From positions 10,937,650 through 11,001,649 of the forward strand of contig NC_092364.1 of assembly GCF_030848805.1 (NCBI RefSeq): a DNA stretch of 64,000 nucleotides, read 5' to 3'. Of this stretch, positions 24,449 through 36,794 are shown in pieces. The notes under the pieces were generated by a model. The model was given only the letters and a program-made list of their open reading frames with translations, searched no databases and was not told the DNA's origin. Positions within the stretch are counted from its first letter, which is position 1; each line of letters opens with the position of its first letter. Source of the stretch: Temnothorax longispinosus (taxonomy: Eukaryota; Arthropoda; Insecta; Hymenoptera; Formicidae). A program made the position numbers and the translations under genes.

Positions 24449-24915
24449 ATAGACCTAACAAAATAATTCACAAAATTGCGTTACCTAACTCAACCCAAGT
24501 GATATGTATAGTAGCTTTATATTTTTCTCCTTAACAGAATAATTCACAAAATTGCGTTACCTAATTCAACCTAAGTGATACGTATTTCAAAAAAAAGATG
24601 TGAAATTTTTAAATGCGCCAATTGCAAAGAGAATATATATACTTTGAAAAATAATTGTTGTGCAACTACTTTTAAAAATAAAACAAAATTGTGTTACCTA
24701 ACTCAGCCCAAGTGGTATGTATTTTTGTATTCCTGAGAGTCTTTTTATCAACCCAAGTGGTAATAGTTTAATTCTCTTTGATAAAATTATAATATTACAA
24801 AGAATTATTTAAACACAAAGAATAAAGAGGTAACATAAAAAATAAAAAATATTTAATAAAAATAAAAAAATAAATTTTTCTTGTAAAAAACTTGGCGCTG
24901 CTTTTTTAAGGTTTA

Positions 24916-25312
24916 GAACCTTTGCACAAGACTTTCGTATGGCAACGTAGTGTAACGAAACGTGGGTCAACGCACAAGAAACGTATCAGTTACGGCGTTA
25001 AGCGTCGTCTACAATGGCAGCAGGAGTATGCAATAAGACGTAAGCAGTAAACTATTCTATTGACCAATCACAGTCGATTATTCTTGAATTGTAAAAATCC
25101 CATTAGTCAATAACTTACTGCTTACGTCTTACTGTATACTCCTGCTGCCATTGTAGATGACGCTTTATACGTCAATACGTTTCTTGTGCGTTGATCTACG
25201 TTACGTTACCATACGAAAATTTTGTGCGGTGGCTCTAACCGATACGTTTCTTGTGCGTTAATCCACGTTACGTTGCGCTACGCTATCATACGAGAGTCTT
25301 GTGCGGAGGCTC
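24916..25312. mobile_element. MITE, TTA duplication, carries a second MITE
   Basis: A sister of the element at 13812-14041. Ends are GAACCTTTGCACAAGACTTT and GAGTCTTGTGCGGAGGCTC; TTA flanks both sides (24913-24915, 25313-25315). It is interrupted by the element at 25001-25164. Confidence 0.75.
25001..25164. mobile_element. MITE nested in a MITE, TTA duplication
   Basis: AGCGTCGTCTACAATGGCAG pairs with CTGCCATTGTAGATGACGCT. TTA flanks both ends (24998-25000, 25165-25167). The sister element near 13896-13906 reads CGGCGTTATACG, which is the empty target site. The centre contains TTGACCAATCACAGTCG. Confidence 0.8.
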
Positions 25313-26903
25313 TTATCCAGACAAATTTGCATAGCGCATAAACATAAGAAATTAATTGGTTTATATGTATATGTGCAAAAGGAAATAGACCAATCCATCT
25401 CTTTATGCATATGCTTATGCACCTATGCAAGTTGTCTGGGTTGACCTTAAAAAAAGCAGCGCCAAGTTTTTTACAAGAAAAATTATTTATTTTATTTTAT
25501 TAAATATTTTTATTTTATGTTACCTCTTTAATTCTTTGTGTTTAAATAATTCTTTGAATATTATAATTTTATCAAAGAGAATTAAAACTATTACCACTTG
25601 GGTTGATAAAAAGACTCTCAGGAATACAAAATACATACCACTTGGGCTGAGTTAGGTAACACAATTTTGTTTTATTTTTTAAAAGTAGTTGCACAACAAT
25701 TATTTTTCAAAGTATATATATTCTCTTTGCAATTGGCGCAATTTAAAAATTTCACATCTTTTTTTGAAATACGTATCACTTAGGTTGAATTAGGTAACGC
25801 AATTTTGTGAATTATTCTGTTAGGGAGAAAAATATAAAGCTACTATACATATCACTTGGGTTGAGTTAGGTAACGCAATTTTGTGAATTATTTTGGTAGG
25901 AAGAAATAAAGCTACTACCATTTAAGATTTTTAGATTTACAACATACATTGCGCGTGTGGTACTTGGCGCCTTTTTTACCTTTTTTTGAAAAAGGTAATT
26001 TTGTACTGATATCATGCGTTTTGTAGTGATAAGCAAGTATCAGCAAAAAATTTCCATTTTTTATTTTTTAATTATTCACAAATTGACAATAACAACGAAT
26101 TAAATTTTTATTAAATTTATATATATATATATATAAAACCTTTTACTTTTTACAAATGTACATATATGTGTATTTATATTCGTATTATATAGAGAATCGC
26201 TATAACATTAAATGTAATAATAGTTATAATATAGAACTATTGTCTCCTATTTTGAAATTTATTAAATAGTAATTTATTGATTAAATACCTATTTATTATA
26301 TTTAATGTTATTCTTGTAAATTCTCTATGTTAGGTAGATATAAATACACATATATATCGTATATATACATATATATAATATTAACCTGTTTTTTTAAATC
26401 ATGTTTATCTGTGAATTCACAACCCAAAATTTTGTACACCAATGCCGATTTTTGGCATTGCTGTAAAACACTGCCGACATTTTCGTACACTGCCGACAAT
26501 GCTTAGTCAATACCTACAATGCCGTCAATCCTATATATAAATAATATAAAATTAAGGCAATGCCATGCAATTATGAACACTGCCGCGTACTACCCATTAT
26601 TATACGCCAATGCCACCTCTATCAAGTTAACCCCCCCCCCACTATTGCAAAAAAATCCGCACCTATTAAAAAATTTAGTGCTATTTATGTGCTGTTGCTC
26701 TAGTCCGGATTTTGTTGCTCAAGCCGTTTAGCAGGAAAACGGCGATCGCGAAATGGGGGGGGGGGGCCAGCTTGTCGTTATAATAAAAAACCTATATAGA
26801 GTGCTCAAATCCAAAAACAAATACACCAGAATTTGTTGCTTTTTTGTTGCTCCAAGATAGCGTGAAAACATTTTTGAAATATAACGTTTTTTTAGAAAAT
26901 ACG

Positions 26904-27500
26904 GTAGGGGAGACCGGGGCTAACTCGACACCGGAGCAAACTTGACACTAGGCTTTTTGCCAATTTAAATCTATCGTAGAAACTTGCCTTTCCTACTGTA
27001 AATGCGTCTTTATGTGCCAGTATTATCAACGGAATTTGGTAACATTCTGAGTTATAGTGTAATTTTTAACGCGACATAAGCGTTTTTGATAGTGAAAAGT
27101 AATTTTTCTGATCTCTCGAAAATGGTCTACTCTTTCATCGAGCTTTCGGGCAAAACTAAGCGACGTACAGCAAAATTTCCTAGCAATTTTGTACCTGAAG
27201 GAACGCTCTTTAAATGTGTACCATTAAAATTGCTCGAAAATTTTAATTAATTGTTGAAAATTGCTTTTGAAAAAATTGTGTCGAGTTTACTCCGGTATTT
27301 TTCAATTTGAAAATTTGTCTTCGCGTCACTTTTCCTTTCCTGGGGGCAAAACTAAGCGACGTACAACAAAATTTTCTTAAGCAATTTTGTACCTGAAGGA
27401 ACGCTCTTTAAATGTGTACCATTAAATGTGCTTGAAAATTTTAATTAATTGTTGAAAATTGCCTTTGAAAAAATTGTGTCGAGTTAGCCCCGGTCTCCCC
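26904..27500. mobile_element. 597-bp terminal-repeat element in the palindrome
   Basis: The ends GGGGAGACCGGGGCTAACTC and GAGTTAGCCCCGGTCTCCCC are perfect inverted repeats. TACG flanks both sides (26900-26903, 27501-27504). The opposite arm of the surrounding palindrome (about 29570-29600) lacks the insert. Inside, a block with ACTAAGCGACGTACA and TACCTGAAGGAACGC is repeated about 195 bp apart. Confidence 0.75.
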
Positions 27501-27859
27501 TACGTATATCCGAATACTTAACAGACAGCACTATATTGACTACATCTTAAACAACGTTATATTTCCAAAATATTTTTACGCTATCTTAAAGCAACAAAAT
27601 AGTAACAATTCTGGTATAAACGTTTATTCGATTTGAGCACTCTATATATTTTTTTCGCATGGGGAGGGGCCAGCTTGACACAGATTCTAGCCCCACCACA
27701 TACTAAAAAACACATATAGAGTGCTCAAATTCAAAAAAACAATACACCAAAATTTGTTGCTTTAAGATAGCGTAAACAAATTTTCGAAATATAAGGTTCT
27801 ATAAACAATGCCACTAATAAATACTGCATCTTCGACCGTTATCTACGACTCGAGCTACG

Positions 27860-29240
27860 ACTTCGATGGCTAAAAACTAAGTAAAAGAACTTGTTGCTTA
27901 GCTCTTTTTGGTCTTAAAATATTCTATGGACCGTGCTCTATCAGAATATGCAACTTACGATTTTGTTGCTCGCCCTTAACTGCAAATAAACAAATTATTT
28001 ATCTCCGCGTCAACCGTTATCTCGTTACCTGCGACGTCGATGGCTAAAAACTAAGTAAAGGAATTTGTTGCTCGGGTCTTTTTGTTATTTAAATATTCTA
28101 TGGACCGTGCCCTATTAGAATATGCAACTTACGATTTTGTTGCTCGCCCCTAACTGCAAATAAACAAATTATTTATCTCCGCGTCGACCGTTATCTGCGA
28201 CTTCGATGGCTAAAAACTAAGTAAAAGAATTTGTTGTGCTCGGCTCTTTTTGGTCTTAAAATATTCTATGGACCGTGCCCTATCAGAATATGCAACTTAC
28301 GATTTTGTTGCTCGCACCTAACTGCAAATAAACAAATTATTTATCTCCGCGTCGACCGTTATCTACGACTTCGATGGCTAAAAACTAAGTAAAAAGAATT
28401 TGTTGCTCGGCTCTTTTTGGTCTTAAAATATTCCATGGACCGTGCCCTATCAGAATATGCAACTTACGATTTTGTTGCTCGCCCCTAATTGCAAATAAAC
28501 AAATTATTTATCTCCGCGTCGGCCGTTATCTCGTTATCTACGACTTCGATGGCTAAAAACTAAACAATAAGTAAAAGATTCTTTTACTTTATAGTTTTTA
28601 GCCATCGGGGCGAGCAACAAAATCGTAAGTTGCATATTCTGATAGGGCACGGTCCATGGAATATTTTAAGACCAAAAAGAGCCGAGCAACAAATTCTTTT
28701 TACTTAGTTTTTAGCCATCGAAGTCGTAGATAACGGTCGACGCAGAGATAAATAATTTGTTTATTTGCAATTAGGAGCGAGCAACAAAATTGTAAGTTGC
28801 ACATTCTGATAGGGCACGGTCCATAGAATATTTTAAGACCAAAAAAAGCCGAGCAACAAATTCTTTTACTTAGTTTTTAGCCATCGACGTCGTAGATAAC
28901 GGTCGACGCGGAGATAAATAATTTGTTTATTTGCAGTTAGGGGTGAGCAACAAAATCATATGTTGCATATTCTGGTAGAGCACGTTCCATAGAATATTTA
29001 AATAACAAAAAGACCCGAGCAACAAATTCCTTTACTTAGTTTTTAGCCATCGACGTCGCAGATAACGGTTGACGCGGAGATAAATAATTTGTTTATTTGC
29101 AGTTAGGGGCGAGCAACAAAATCGTAAGTTGCATATTCTGATGGGACACGGTCCATAGAATATTTTAAGACCAAAAAGAGCTGAGCAACAAGTTCTTTTA
29201 CTTAGTTTTTATCCAAAGTCGTAGATAACGGTCGAAGATG
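27860..29240. repeat. Head-to-head tandem arrays, ~170-bp unit
   Basis: Four forward units of 166-174 bp (GATGGCTAAAAACTAAGTAA at about 27865, 28039, 28205, 28373 and 28547) are followed by four inverted units (about 28607-29215). Each unit also holds TGGACCGTGC, ATATGCAACTTACGATTTTG and TTATCTCCGCGTC. The symmetrical unit number suggests one array was duplicated in inverted orientation. Confidence 0.85.
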
Positions 29241-30041
29241 AAGTATTTATTAGTGGCATTGTTTACAGAACCTTATATTTCGAAAACTTGTTTACGCGCC
29301 GCTATCTTAAAGCAACAAAAAAGCAACAAATTTTGGTGATTGTTTTTTTGGATTTGAGCACTCTATGAGTTTTTTTAGTATGTGGTGGGGCTAGAATCTG
29401 TGTCAAGCTGGCCCCCCCCCCCATGCGAAAAAAAATATACAGAGTGCTCTCTCAAATCGAATAAACGTTTATACCAGAATTTGTTGCTATTTTGTTGCTT
29501 TAAGATAGCGTAAAAACATTTTGGAAATATAACGTTGTTTAAGATGTAGTCAATATAGTGCTATCTATTAGGTATTCGGATATAAGTATTTTCTAAAAAA
29601 ACTTAGGGGGCGTCCACTGCCGTACTGCCGAGCCAATGCCGGATAAAATTCGGACACTGCCTTAGCAATGCTATGCAATACCTCCTGCACTGCCACTGCC
29701 ACAAGTCATTATTACCACTCCCCAACCATTGACGACAATGCCGTCAATATTATAGGCCACTGCTTACTTTTTTCAGGTCCACTGCCGAAATTTTGTACAC
29801 CAATGCCGGCTGTGAATTCCCCCCGATGTATCGGAATGAATTAAAGTATGGTTTTGTATTTTCATATTGTAATTATTATATTCAAGTCATTAAACTATTC
29901 ATGTATTTTTATTTTCCCTCCAAATGTTTGCGAAAACTTAACTATTTAGTAGAGCTATATAATCGAGTAAATAAATTAAATATTATCACATAACTGAATG
30001 AAATTAAAATCACAGTCCTTAAAAATACAATGTAGCTACAA

Positions 30042-30054
30042 TATATATATATAG

Positions 30055-30089
<35 letters not shown>

Positions 30090-30101
30090 CATTGTAAAAT
30101 A

Positions 30102-30145
<44 letters not shown>
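30042..30145. repeat. (TA)n blocks
   Basis: Two TA dinucleotide runs separated by about 25 bp. Between 29816 and 30040 nothing else is supportable. Confidence 0.9.
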
Positions 30146-30263
30146 CAGCTGTTTATAATGAATCAATTGTACGATGAAACAAAGTTATTTATCTGGTTAT
30201 AATATTTACAGTCCTTGAATCTGAATCCTTTAAACAAAATTGGACAATTCGTTGAATCTAAGA

Positions 30264-31326
30264 TCAGATTTTAGCTTTCTTCCTATTTTTATCCGACACT
30301 GCATACTTGTAACTTTTCGTTGGATCAAAAGGTTCTCATCTACTCGCTGGAAAAAATGTGTTTGTTCCTCTCGTACCATGATCTAATGAGAAAAATAAAA
30401 AAATAACATAAAAAAGAATTATGCAAAATATTCTTTTAACAATAAATACCTAAGTAAAACTTTTCCGACATGTGATTCCTCGGTTTTGACAGAAGCATCG
30501 TGCATAATACGAATATCATCGTGAACGTCAAATGTGAACAGAGGCCCGCTCTTTCCTCGTGCCTAATCGCAATATTACATACATTAAAATAACATGCCAA
30601 CATTGTGATATTGCTTCATAAGTTTTATCATTTGGTATATTTACCTTAGTTACAATAAAATCAGTTACAGTTGCAGTAAAACGTATAATGGTGCGGTAAT
30701 ATAAGATTCTCCTTGACATACATTAACTGATCTGCCATTACTGTTTTAAGCTCGCTGAATTCGGGCCTCAGAACTTCTAAACATCTCTGAAGAACCTAAT
30801 AGATAGAATTACCTGTATGTGAAAATTTAATTTATGCAGCAGAACATTATATATCATGCCAATGTTACTCCAAAAGTGACACTGGAGTATTTTAATAACT
30901 TAAACGTTCTCTAAACCACTGAGACATTCACCTTTCTTCATTATAACACTCCGACGATGGTCAGATCCATCCCATAACTGAATGTGATCTCAATTTCTTC
31001 TTCCTTCAACGCGTTCTGCTTTCTAGCCCATTCTTGTCTCAATTCTTCCCTAAGTTTATTTTCCTCCTCGTCCCTTTCCCTACTGGCAAAAAACATGTAT
31101 CTACATCTGGATTTTTCTAAATCTTCTTAATCGCAGGGCCATCAGATTGCACATTTTCTGACTGCGGGGATTTTTCGGCATTGTCTTCGTCAGAAGACAT
31201 CTCAGCTTCATCTTCGTCTTCGTCCAGATTAAAAGACAAATCTTGAATCTGTCTCTTCTGTTTGTTCTTTTCTGTCTGCTTCGCCGCTAGTGTTCTTTCC
31301 TTTTCCTGCTCTTTTTCACGTTCCTT
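30264..31326 (-). pseudogene. FAM50/XAP5 homologue, intron-containing pseudogene
   Basis: Four exons align in order with the C-terminal two thirds of FAM50/XAP5, a conserved nuclear protein: 30932-31326 (RQIQDLSFNLDEDED, NPDVDTCFLP, EEEIEITFSY), about 30645-30797 (LEVLRPEFSELKTVMADQLM, YVKENLILPHHYTFY), 30450-30562 (ARGKSGPLFTFDVHDDIRIM) and 30264-30384 (SWYERNKHIF to a terminal TGA). Introns keep GT/AG ends, so it arose from genomic DNA, not from mRNA. It is dead: a TAG precedes KNPDVD, single-base deletions follow FLP and FSY, about 13 extra bases follow TFY, and an extra T and a TGA lie in the last exon. The N-terminal exons were not found. Confidence 0.85.
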
Positions 31327-31628
31327 CTATCAAAGCATAAAATACACGTACAAAAATACAAATTATGAGATAATCAGGATCATAAAAAGATTGTAAGAAA
31401 TTACTTGTGGGTATCAGGATTCGTGAATGTTCGCTCAATTTAACGGCGGATTTTCTCTTGCATTCCGCGTGATCGACGATACATGCACATTTCGTGGCAT
31501 CTAGCCTTAGCATCTTTGTAGTATCGTCATCATGCATTAGGATTTTCTTCATATCCTATCTTCTGAAGAAGCCCATCGAAAGTTCTTGATATGTATGACT
31601 AGATGACATTCAGAGCACTAGGCAGAAA

Positions 31629-32057
<429 letters not shown>

Positions 32058-32119
32058 GTGTATATATATATATATATATATTCACGGCAAACCACATATA
32101 TAACATCGTGTTATTTTTA

Positions 32120-32750
32120 TAACCTATTTACGCAACGTTACTTCTGTAGTAACTTACGATACGATAATTCCTCCGCGTAAACGGGAGATTTTATAGTAAC
32201 TATTATGATCGGAAATCAAGAGCCACCGTTAAAAGTAGTGAAGGTTACGTTTCTCTGATTGAGAGACGACGACGTATCTTAATATGAATTACTGTAAGTT
32301 ACTATAGATGTACTCACTCGCGTAAACATATAGTTCGACAACTTTTACAAGACAGCATATACGTATGTGTGCCATTTTGAATATACCTTCCTTCTTTTAA
32401 AGATCTCCTCGACATCTCTCTGTGGTTAATACTTTATATATTTCACTTACTACGTTTACACGCGAGCGTTACTTCTGTAGTAAACTTACGATAATTCCTT
32501 CGCGTAAACAGAATTTTCCTTCGCGTAAACGGGATTTTGTAGTAACTTACGATAATTTACTCCGCGTAAACGAGTGAATTATCGTAAGTTACTACAGAAG
32601 TAACGCTCGCGTAAACATACAGTTTGACAACTTTTACAAGACAACATATACGTACGTGTTTGTACGATTTTGTAGATACACCTTCCTTCTTAAAGATCTA
32701 TCGGCATCAGCTCTCTACGGTCAATACTTTATATATTTCACTATCTGTCA
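32120..32750. mobile_element. Duplicated repeat with palindromic MITE
   Basis: GCGAGCGTTACTTCTGTAGT near 32463 faces ACTACAGAAGTAACGCTCGC near 32590, forming a palindrome (32456-32616). The downstream block ACAACTTTTACAAGACA... CTTTATATATTTCACT occurs at about 32340-32455 and again at about 32625-32745. From 32750 to 32920 no gene is supported. Confidence 0.6.
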
Positions 32751-32924
32751 CGACGCGGCAACGGTCACGACTACCACACACTTACACTTATCCTTTTTTA
32801 GGTTGTAAAAAACTGTCACTGTCACGCACTGCGACAGTGCACGAATGCACTCTCGTGTCAAAAATGGGAAAGTGACACACCAGCCGCCATTTTGTCCGAC
32901 GTGGACGTTTCTTAAAAAAAAATT

Positions 32925-33172
32925 TTCCACATTTGGACTTTGCATCGCAATATCTTCGCTCGTAGGGCACGTAACGGAAATAAAAGACTCTTATTTATAA
33001 ATCAAACCCCAAGCTATCGATCGAACCTACTTAGAAATTGATCCGTTCACTCGTTATTGAGATCTCAAAATCTCGGATACTCGCAACTCATGCGTTCGCG
33101 TAAAAGAGTCACGGTGCGTCTCGCTTCGCGCGTACTTGGCGCGAGACACTACCGTGTCTCTTGATAGTTGTG
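32925..33172 (+). repeat. Interspersed repeat S, copy 2
   Basis: Same word order as 8095-8345, from TTTGGACTTTGCATCGCAAT through GATCCGTTCACTCGTTAT to CGAGACACTACCGTGTCTC. Confidence 0.7.
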
Positions 33173-33341
33173 TCAATAAGATAATATATTGTTGTGATAT
33201 CGGATCCGGAGTACCAATGACAACGCCAGAACTCGACACGCACGAAGAATCGCGTCCGACCCTAATTGCCTTTTTTCTCTCTTATTTTTAATTCTCGAGG
33301 ATCATTCTATGATTTTATATTGTTACTTTTACTTTCTATTA

Positions 33342-33600
33342 AGGAGACACGGTAGTATCCCGCGCCAAGTACACGCGCAGCACGAGACCGTCGTGTATCT
33401 TTACGCGAATGGACAAGTTGCAAGTACCTGAGATTTTGATATCTCAATAACGAGTGAACGGATCAAATTCTAAGTAGGCTTGATCGATAGCTAATTGGGT
33501 TCGAATTATGTAATAAAAGTGTTTTTATTTTTCCGTTATGTGCTCTACGAGCGGAGATATTGCGACGTAAAGTCTGAAATGTTAAATTTTACAAAAGAAA
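33342..33600 (-). repeat. Interspersed repeat S, copy 3, inverted
   Basis: Inverted relative to copy 2, giving a pair around a 170-bp spacer that contains the block shared with 24037-24090. The layout suggests a larger element with S at both ends. From 33600 to 34140 nothing is recognisable. Confidence 0.65.
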
Positions 33601-34139
33601 CTAGTACAGGCGACTGGCGAGATACGATTTGACCCGGAAAAAATTGCACCACGCACGTTTTTAGGCTTAAAATTTTCAGAAAAATATACTGAATAACATA
33701 TCCAAAATCGCCTTTGCCGTTTTATGTTTTTTTAAACAAAATACACGTGAAACAAATGGGTTTTTCTCAAAAACTATGAGGAATATAAAAAAAACTCAAG
33801 AGATCAAAGTTGTAGAGCTGATCAAGATCTACAAAACATACTTTATCATTTTTTTCTTAAAATTTATAGTTTTCGAGATATTTGTGATAACTGAGATTGT
33901 CAAGATGTGAGATAACTGTGATTAGTCAAAGGAATGAATTATTCAAAAGCTTAATTCTGGAATGTATACGCGTTTAATTACTATATCATTTTGATTGTTA
34001 TCAGTGCTATAACCATTTTTGTGCATTGTTATAACAATTTAAAAAAATTATTTATTTACAAAATTTTTTAAACAAATAAATATTTTTTATTAACATTATT
34101 TTTGCAAATAAAAAATATGTATGTTGTAGTAGTAAATAA

Positions 34140-34612
34140 ATTGTAACTATGTGTTTAAAATGATTGTTTGTAATATTATAATTTTGTTAAGAAGAATTAA
34201 AGCTATTACCGCTTGGGTTGGAATAGAAAGACCCTTAAATGGGAACACAAAGATATGTACCACTTGGGTTTCATTTTTTAAAAATAGTTGCACAACAATT
34301 ATTTTTCAAAGCAATATTCTTTTTGTAATTGGTGCAATTTAAAAATTTCATATATTTTTTGAAATACATATCATTTGCGTCGAGTTAAATAACGCAATTT
34401 TGTGATATAATAATTCTGTTAAAGAGAAATTAAAGCTACTATCATTTAGGTTAAATTTGTGGATTTATACATATCACTTAGGTTGAGTTAGGTAACGTAA
34501 TTTTGTGATATAATTTTGTTAAGGAGAAATAAAGCTACTTAGGTTGGATTTTTGGATTTATAAAATACATTGCGTATACTTGGCACCTTTTTTGAAAACG
34601 GTAATTTTGTAC
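34140..34612 (-). mobile_element. ACTTGGCGC-family repeat, partial copy
   Basis: Resembles the right arm at 25500-25965 (AAAGCTATTACC, CACTTGGGTT, GTAACGTAATTTTGTG, TACTTGGCACC). Only one arm is present. Confidence 0.55.
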
Positions 34613-34729
34613 TTATATTATTATATACAATAAAATTGATTTTAATCAATTAAGATATTAATTGTATTGAATTAATTATTTAATTTATTGTCCAATTATT
34701 ATTAAATAATTAATAACATCTGCAGTTCT

Positions 34730-35045
34730 TGTATAGTTTCAACAAAATTTAATTGAATTTGGAAACAAAATTGCATGTTTCTATGAATATTTTCTTCGAA
34801 TTTACATAAATTTTGATGAAAATATTCGTAAAAAAAACATGCAATTTTGTTTTCAAACTTCATTAAATTTTGTTGAAATTATCCCGAAATTATGTTAAAA
34901 TTATGCTGAAATTTTGATGAAATTATACTGAAATTTTGTTGAAATTAGGCTGAAATTTCACTGAGAAGTGTTCCAAAACGTGGAACAATTTCAGAAAATT
35001 TTCAGTGATATTTTAACAAAATTTTCAGCGAAATTTTTCCACTAG
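34730..35045. repeat. Degenerate CTGAAATTTTG repeats
   Basis: Variants of GAAATTTTGTTGAAATT repeat at short spacing, ending AAATTTTTCCACTAGAC, which is the inverse of CTGGTGGAAAAATTT at 23303. The two stretches are related copies. Confidence 0.5.
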
Positions 35046-35324
35046 ACTAGGGAGATTTCGGACCGAGAAAAAATTGATTAATTATATTTAAATAATTCGG
35101 CAATTGACCAATGCGATTGGTTAATTCTTTTTCCATCCGAGATCTCAGAGCGACTTCTGAGCATCGTGGACACAAGACTTTAGAAAGGAAATGGCGCGAC
35201 GCAAAAATTTTCAGCGTGTTATTTCTTGCCTCTGACGTCACGACCTAATATGGCCGCGGCGAGTACCTAGGAGCTTAATATTTAGTGTAGAAAAAAAAAT
35301 AAAGACACTTTTGTTATATAATAT

Positions 35325-35888
35325 TAGAGTCCTAGATTAGTAGAGATTAATAGTTATTTGTATAACAAGTGCGGGAAGTTGAGAATTGGACACGGGTGCG
35401 GAGTGGACGCACGAGCCGAAGGCGAGAGCGATCACCCGCACGCGTGTCCAATTCTCAACCCGCACGTGTTACACACCCTATTTTATATTACAAAGTGCGT
35501 GGAAAGTGGCCCATTGCGTGCGCGCCCTCAGTGCGACGGATGGCCGATTCCACACACAAGAGATTTTCCGCTCGAAACGGTGCGGTAATGTTCGAGCGGA
35601 GGATTTCTCGGTGTGGAATTGGCTATTTGTCGCACAGATGGCGCGTGCGTAACGGGCCACTTTCCACGCACGTGTTATATAAAATCTATTAAGACTGTAC
35701 CCCCATCTTGTCGTCGCCACTATCTTAGATCTATACATCCGTAAGACCCATACGAATTAGACGCGAACTCTACCCCCACTTTGCCACCGCAGCCATTTTA
35801 TGCTCGTACGCTCTGCTGTCTATTGGTCTATAACTGACCAATCAGAAGGAAAAACAAGTTCGCATTTCTCTACTAATCTAGGACTCTA
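35325..35888. mobile_element. Element with 22-bp perfect inverted ends
   Basis: TAGAGTCCTAGATTAGTAGA (from 35325) faces TCTACTAATCTAGGACTCTA (to 35888). Two smaller palindromes sit inside: 35363-35470 around GTTGAGAATTGGACACG and 35500-35680 around GTGCGTGGAAAGTGGCCC. An isolated CCAAT word (TGACCAATCAGA) is at about 35836. No coding capacity. Confidence 0.7.
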
Positions 35889-36191
35889 TAAATATAACCA
35901 TACAAGCAATCGTGCACAAGCAATTGAGCCTATTAAAATTTTAATTCCGCTTAGCCGTTTTATAGATATGACCATCGTGTCTTCTTTCAACTCGATACTT
36001 TAGGTATATAGATATCCTTATTTATATGTCGCTGCCTGTATCGCGAAGTAACTATCGCGTGTACTTGGCGCGAGACACTCTGGTATCTCTTGATATTAAT
36101 ATATTGCTTCGTATCTCTTGATATTGATATATCGTTTATTTGCTACAACAACATATAACTCAAAAATTGTTATTTTTGAATTTATAAAATG

Positions 36192-36691
36192 NNNNNNNNN
36201 NNNNNNNNNNNNNNNNNNNNNNNNNNNNNNNNNNNNNNNNNNNNNNNNNNNNNNNNNNNNNNNNNNNNNNNNNNNNNNNNNNNNNNNNNNNNNNNNNNNN
36301 NNNNNNNNNNNNNNNNNNNNNNNNNNNNNNNNNNNNNNNNNNNNNNNNNNNNNNNNNNNNNNNNNNNNNNNNNNNNNNNNNNNNNNNNNNNNNNNNNNNN
36401 NNNNNNNNNNNNNNNNNNNNNNNNNNNNNNNNNNNNNNNNNNNNNNNNNNNNNNNNNNNNNNNNNNNNNNNNNNNNNNNNNNNNNNNNNNNNNNNNNNNN
36501 NNNNNNNNNNNNNNNNNNNNNNNNNNNNNNNNNNNNNNNNNNNNNNNNNNNNNNNNNNNNNNNNNNNNNNNNNNNNNNNNNNNNNNNNNNNNNNNNNNNN
36601 NNNNNNNNNNNNNNNNNNNNNNNNNNNNNNNNNNNNNNNNNNNNNNNNNNNNNNNNNNNNNNNNNNNNNNNNNNNNNNNNNNNNNNNNNNN
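36192..36691. other. Assembly gap, 500 N
   Basis: Exactly 500 unknown bases, the usual placeholder for a scaffold gap, so true distance and content are unknown. Confidence 0.99.
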
Positions 36692-36794
36692 TCCTGAGAT
36701 CGTTCGGGACGTCGGAGTGGGTTACTTGAAGTGAAATGGTGAAGCATTTAATTCATTCGCGATATTTAACTTGTGAAATACATAAAGGCAAACG

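Larger units (their letters stand above)
24449..25965. mobile_element. Long inverted-repeat element, ACTTGGCGC family
   Basis: The left arm (24449-24910) and right arm (25440-25907) are inverted copies sharing GCGTTACCTAA, CAACCCAAGTGGTA, GATAAAATTATAATATT and CTTGGCGCTGC. The palindrome continues to its centre through CCAGACAA (25319) and TTGTCTGG (25429). The right side extends further to TACTTGGCGCC at 25963. A MITE at 24916-25312 interrupts the left arm. Confidence 0.7.
26430..29815. mobile_element. Palindromic composite flanked by spaced TGCC motifs
   Basis: About nine variants of CACTGCCG/CAATGCC are scattered over 26430-26610 and about eleven over 29605-29815, mostly in the same orientation. 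The interior is a palindrome centred near 28580: words such as AGAGTGCTCAAAT, TTTGTTGCTTTAAGATAGCG and CCAGCTTG appear on both sides in opposite orientation, with C or G runs at 26630, 26755 and 29412. No protein-coding sequence is visible. It may be one large foldback inserted into a motif cluster or a TE with clustered end motifs. Confidence 0.55.

Noticed and set aside
31327..31552. Additional FAM50 exon upstream
   Set aside because: The frame (DATKCACIVDHAECKRK) does not resemble FAM50; more likely intron or unrelated sequence.
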